A stretch of DNA of 64,000 nucleotides from Candidatus Binatia bacterium (GTDB lineage: Bacteria > Desulfobacterota > Binatia > UBA1149 > JAJCZL01), in the NCBI GenBank assembly GCA_028278325.1, contig JANQEO010000063.1, positions 62,001 to 126,000 on the forward strand, given 5' to 3'. The number at the start of each line of letters is the position of its first letter. Position 1 is the first letter of the stretch. The notes beneath the pieces are model-generated. The model was given only the letters and a program-made list of their open reading frames with translations, had not been told where the DNA came from and made no database searches. This document shows positions 63,389 through 64,000 of this stretch, piece after piece. The translations under genes and the position numbers were made by a program.

Positions 63389-64000
63389 TCAGCCGTGCTC
63401 TTCGCTCTCGCTCCGGGACCGTCTCGGTGCAAGGCGCAACCCCGGGAACATCCACTCGAGCATGCCCGCGATGCCGGGCGATCGCTCGCGGTGCTCTCGG
63501 GCTTCTCCACGCGCGGCGGCGGTGTCGGGGAACAGCCGGTACATGACGCTCATCCAGGCGTCCATCGCACCGGGAGCGAGGAACTGCGCAGCCTCGCCGA
63601 GCAGGCCGACCCAGAGTGCGACACGCTTGGGCCGCTTCTCGATCGCGCGACAAACCAAATCAGCTCCCTGGGCGGGTGTAAGCGCGTATGCGACATCCCA
63701 TAGCTTGGTGGGGGCGGCCATGGCGGTGCGCACCAGAGGCATGTAGACGGTGGTGATGTCCACACCGTCACCGAGGAGCTCGGACGCGGCCGAGCGCGAG
63801 AAGGCATCAAGGGCGGCTTTCGATGCCAGGTATGCCGAGAAGTTCGGACCGCTCGTCTGCACACCCATCGTGGACACATTGACGATGTGCCCGTCGCGGC
63901 GTGCGCGCATGCCCGGAACGAAAGCGAGGATCAGCTTGAGCGCCCCGAAGTAGTTCAGCGCCATCGTGCGCTCGTAGTCGTGGAATCGCTCGTATTCGAG
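63389..64000 (-). CDS. Short-chain dehydrogenase, C-terminal part (runs off window)
   Basis: At least 204 residues. The visible part continues past the window edge as LEYERFHDYERT before MALNYFGALKL, matching SDRs of the mycobacterial/myxobacterial acyl-CoA reductase type. The catalytic Tyr-x3-Lys is YLASK in NFSAYLASKAALDAFSRSA. A start at 63964 is possible only if the gene were internal; the upstream frame shows it is not. Substrate probably a long-chain acyl or related compound. Confidence 0.8.
   Translation of the reverse strand, partial: LEYERFHDYERTMALNYFGALKLILAFVPGMRARRDGHIVNVSTMGVQTSGPNFSAYLASKAALDAFSRSAASELLGDGVDITTVYMPLVRTAMAAPTKLWDVAYALTPAQGADLVCRAIEKRPKRVALWVGLLGEAAQFLAPGAMDAWMSVMYRLFPDTAAARGEAREHRERSPGIAGMLEWMFPGLRLAPRRSRSESEEHG

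Overview
The window is a GC-rich, gene-dense piece of a bacterial chromosome with 67 protein genes that I can support. I found no rRNA, tRNA, CRISPR array, insertion sequence or phage module, and no gene-free stretch longer than about 300 bases. The cell is diderm. Evidence is an OmpA-type peptidoglycan-binding lipoprotein, several lipobox signal peptides, Tat substrates, a periplasmic methionine sulfoxide reductase pair, RND-type transport, DUF1329 and NnrS. It respires through a three-subunit b558-type succinate dehydrogenase (sdhCAB), and it has a sigma-54-type pilA promoter and an iron-regulated feo operon. The mix of LuxE/LuxC, a FabL-like enoyl reductase, luciferase-fold and F420-family oxidoreductases, a YERTMALNYFG-type SDR, a GMC oxidoreductase and a sphingosine-1-phosphate-lyase-like enzyme suggests an uncultured, aerobic, lipid-oxidising bacterium of Myxococcota or 'deltaproteobacterial' type. 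That placement is inference; no marker gene here settles it.

Layout. 1-2.6 kb: a luxE-luxC pair (luxC cut by the window edge), divergent from a TPR protein and a small helical protein. 2.8-9.9 kb: enoyl-ACP reductase-like SDR, M50 protease, Tam-like methyltransferase, luciferase-like oxidoreductase, a two-part sodium/solute symporter (DUF4212 plus SSS) and an amidase. 9.9-17.2 kb: a polytopic membrane protein, then on the minus strand cyaY, a DUF455 diiron protein, sdhCAB and a ChaN-like lipoprotein. 17.2-25.6 kb: TPR-cyclase fusion, TPR lipoprotein, GST, DUF2914, a styrene-oxide-isomerase-like membrane protein, GNAT, three DsrE-family proteins, an OmpA lipoprotein and a type IV pilin. 25.9-31.5 kb: trkH, trkA, a Tat-exported gluconate-dehydrogenase-type small subunit, its GMC partner and a thioesterase, in one minus-strand run. 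31.6-38.4 kb: NnrS, then a tight four-gene operon of FGGY kinase, IMPase-family phosphatase, S1P-lyase-like PLP enzyme and acetolactate-synthase-like TPP enzyme. 38.4-48.8 kb: GT2, methyltransferase, amidohydrolase, PafA-like phosphatase, DUF2855, DUF1329, host-attachment-like protein, DUF899 and a family III CoA-transferase. 49-51.7 kb: feoA, feoB and a tiny FeoB-associated Cys protein behind a Fur box. 51.9-64 kb: LCAT-like hydrolase, flavodoxin-type reductase, SOUL haem protein, F420-type NADP reductase, an ECF sigma / CxxC AhpD-like / adenylyl cyclase operon, RND transporter, saccharopine-dehydrogenase-family protein, cupin, DUF309, msrB-msrA and a partial SDR.

The points most worth following up are the four-gene kinase/phosphatase/PLP-lyase/TPP operon, the ECF sigma-AhpD-cyclase operon with an apparent self-promoter, the orphan DsrE triplet, the luxEC pair without luciferase, a textbook sigma-54 pilA promoter, and a nested inverted repeat at 46748-46814.
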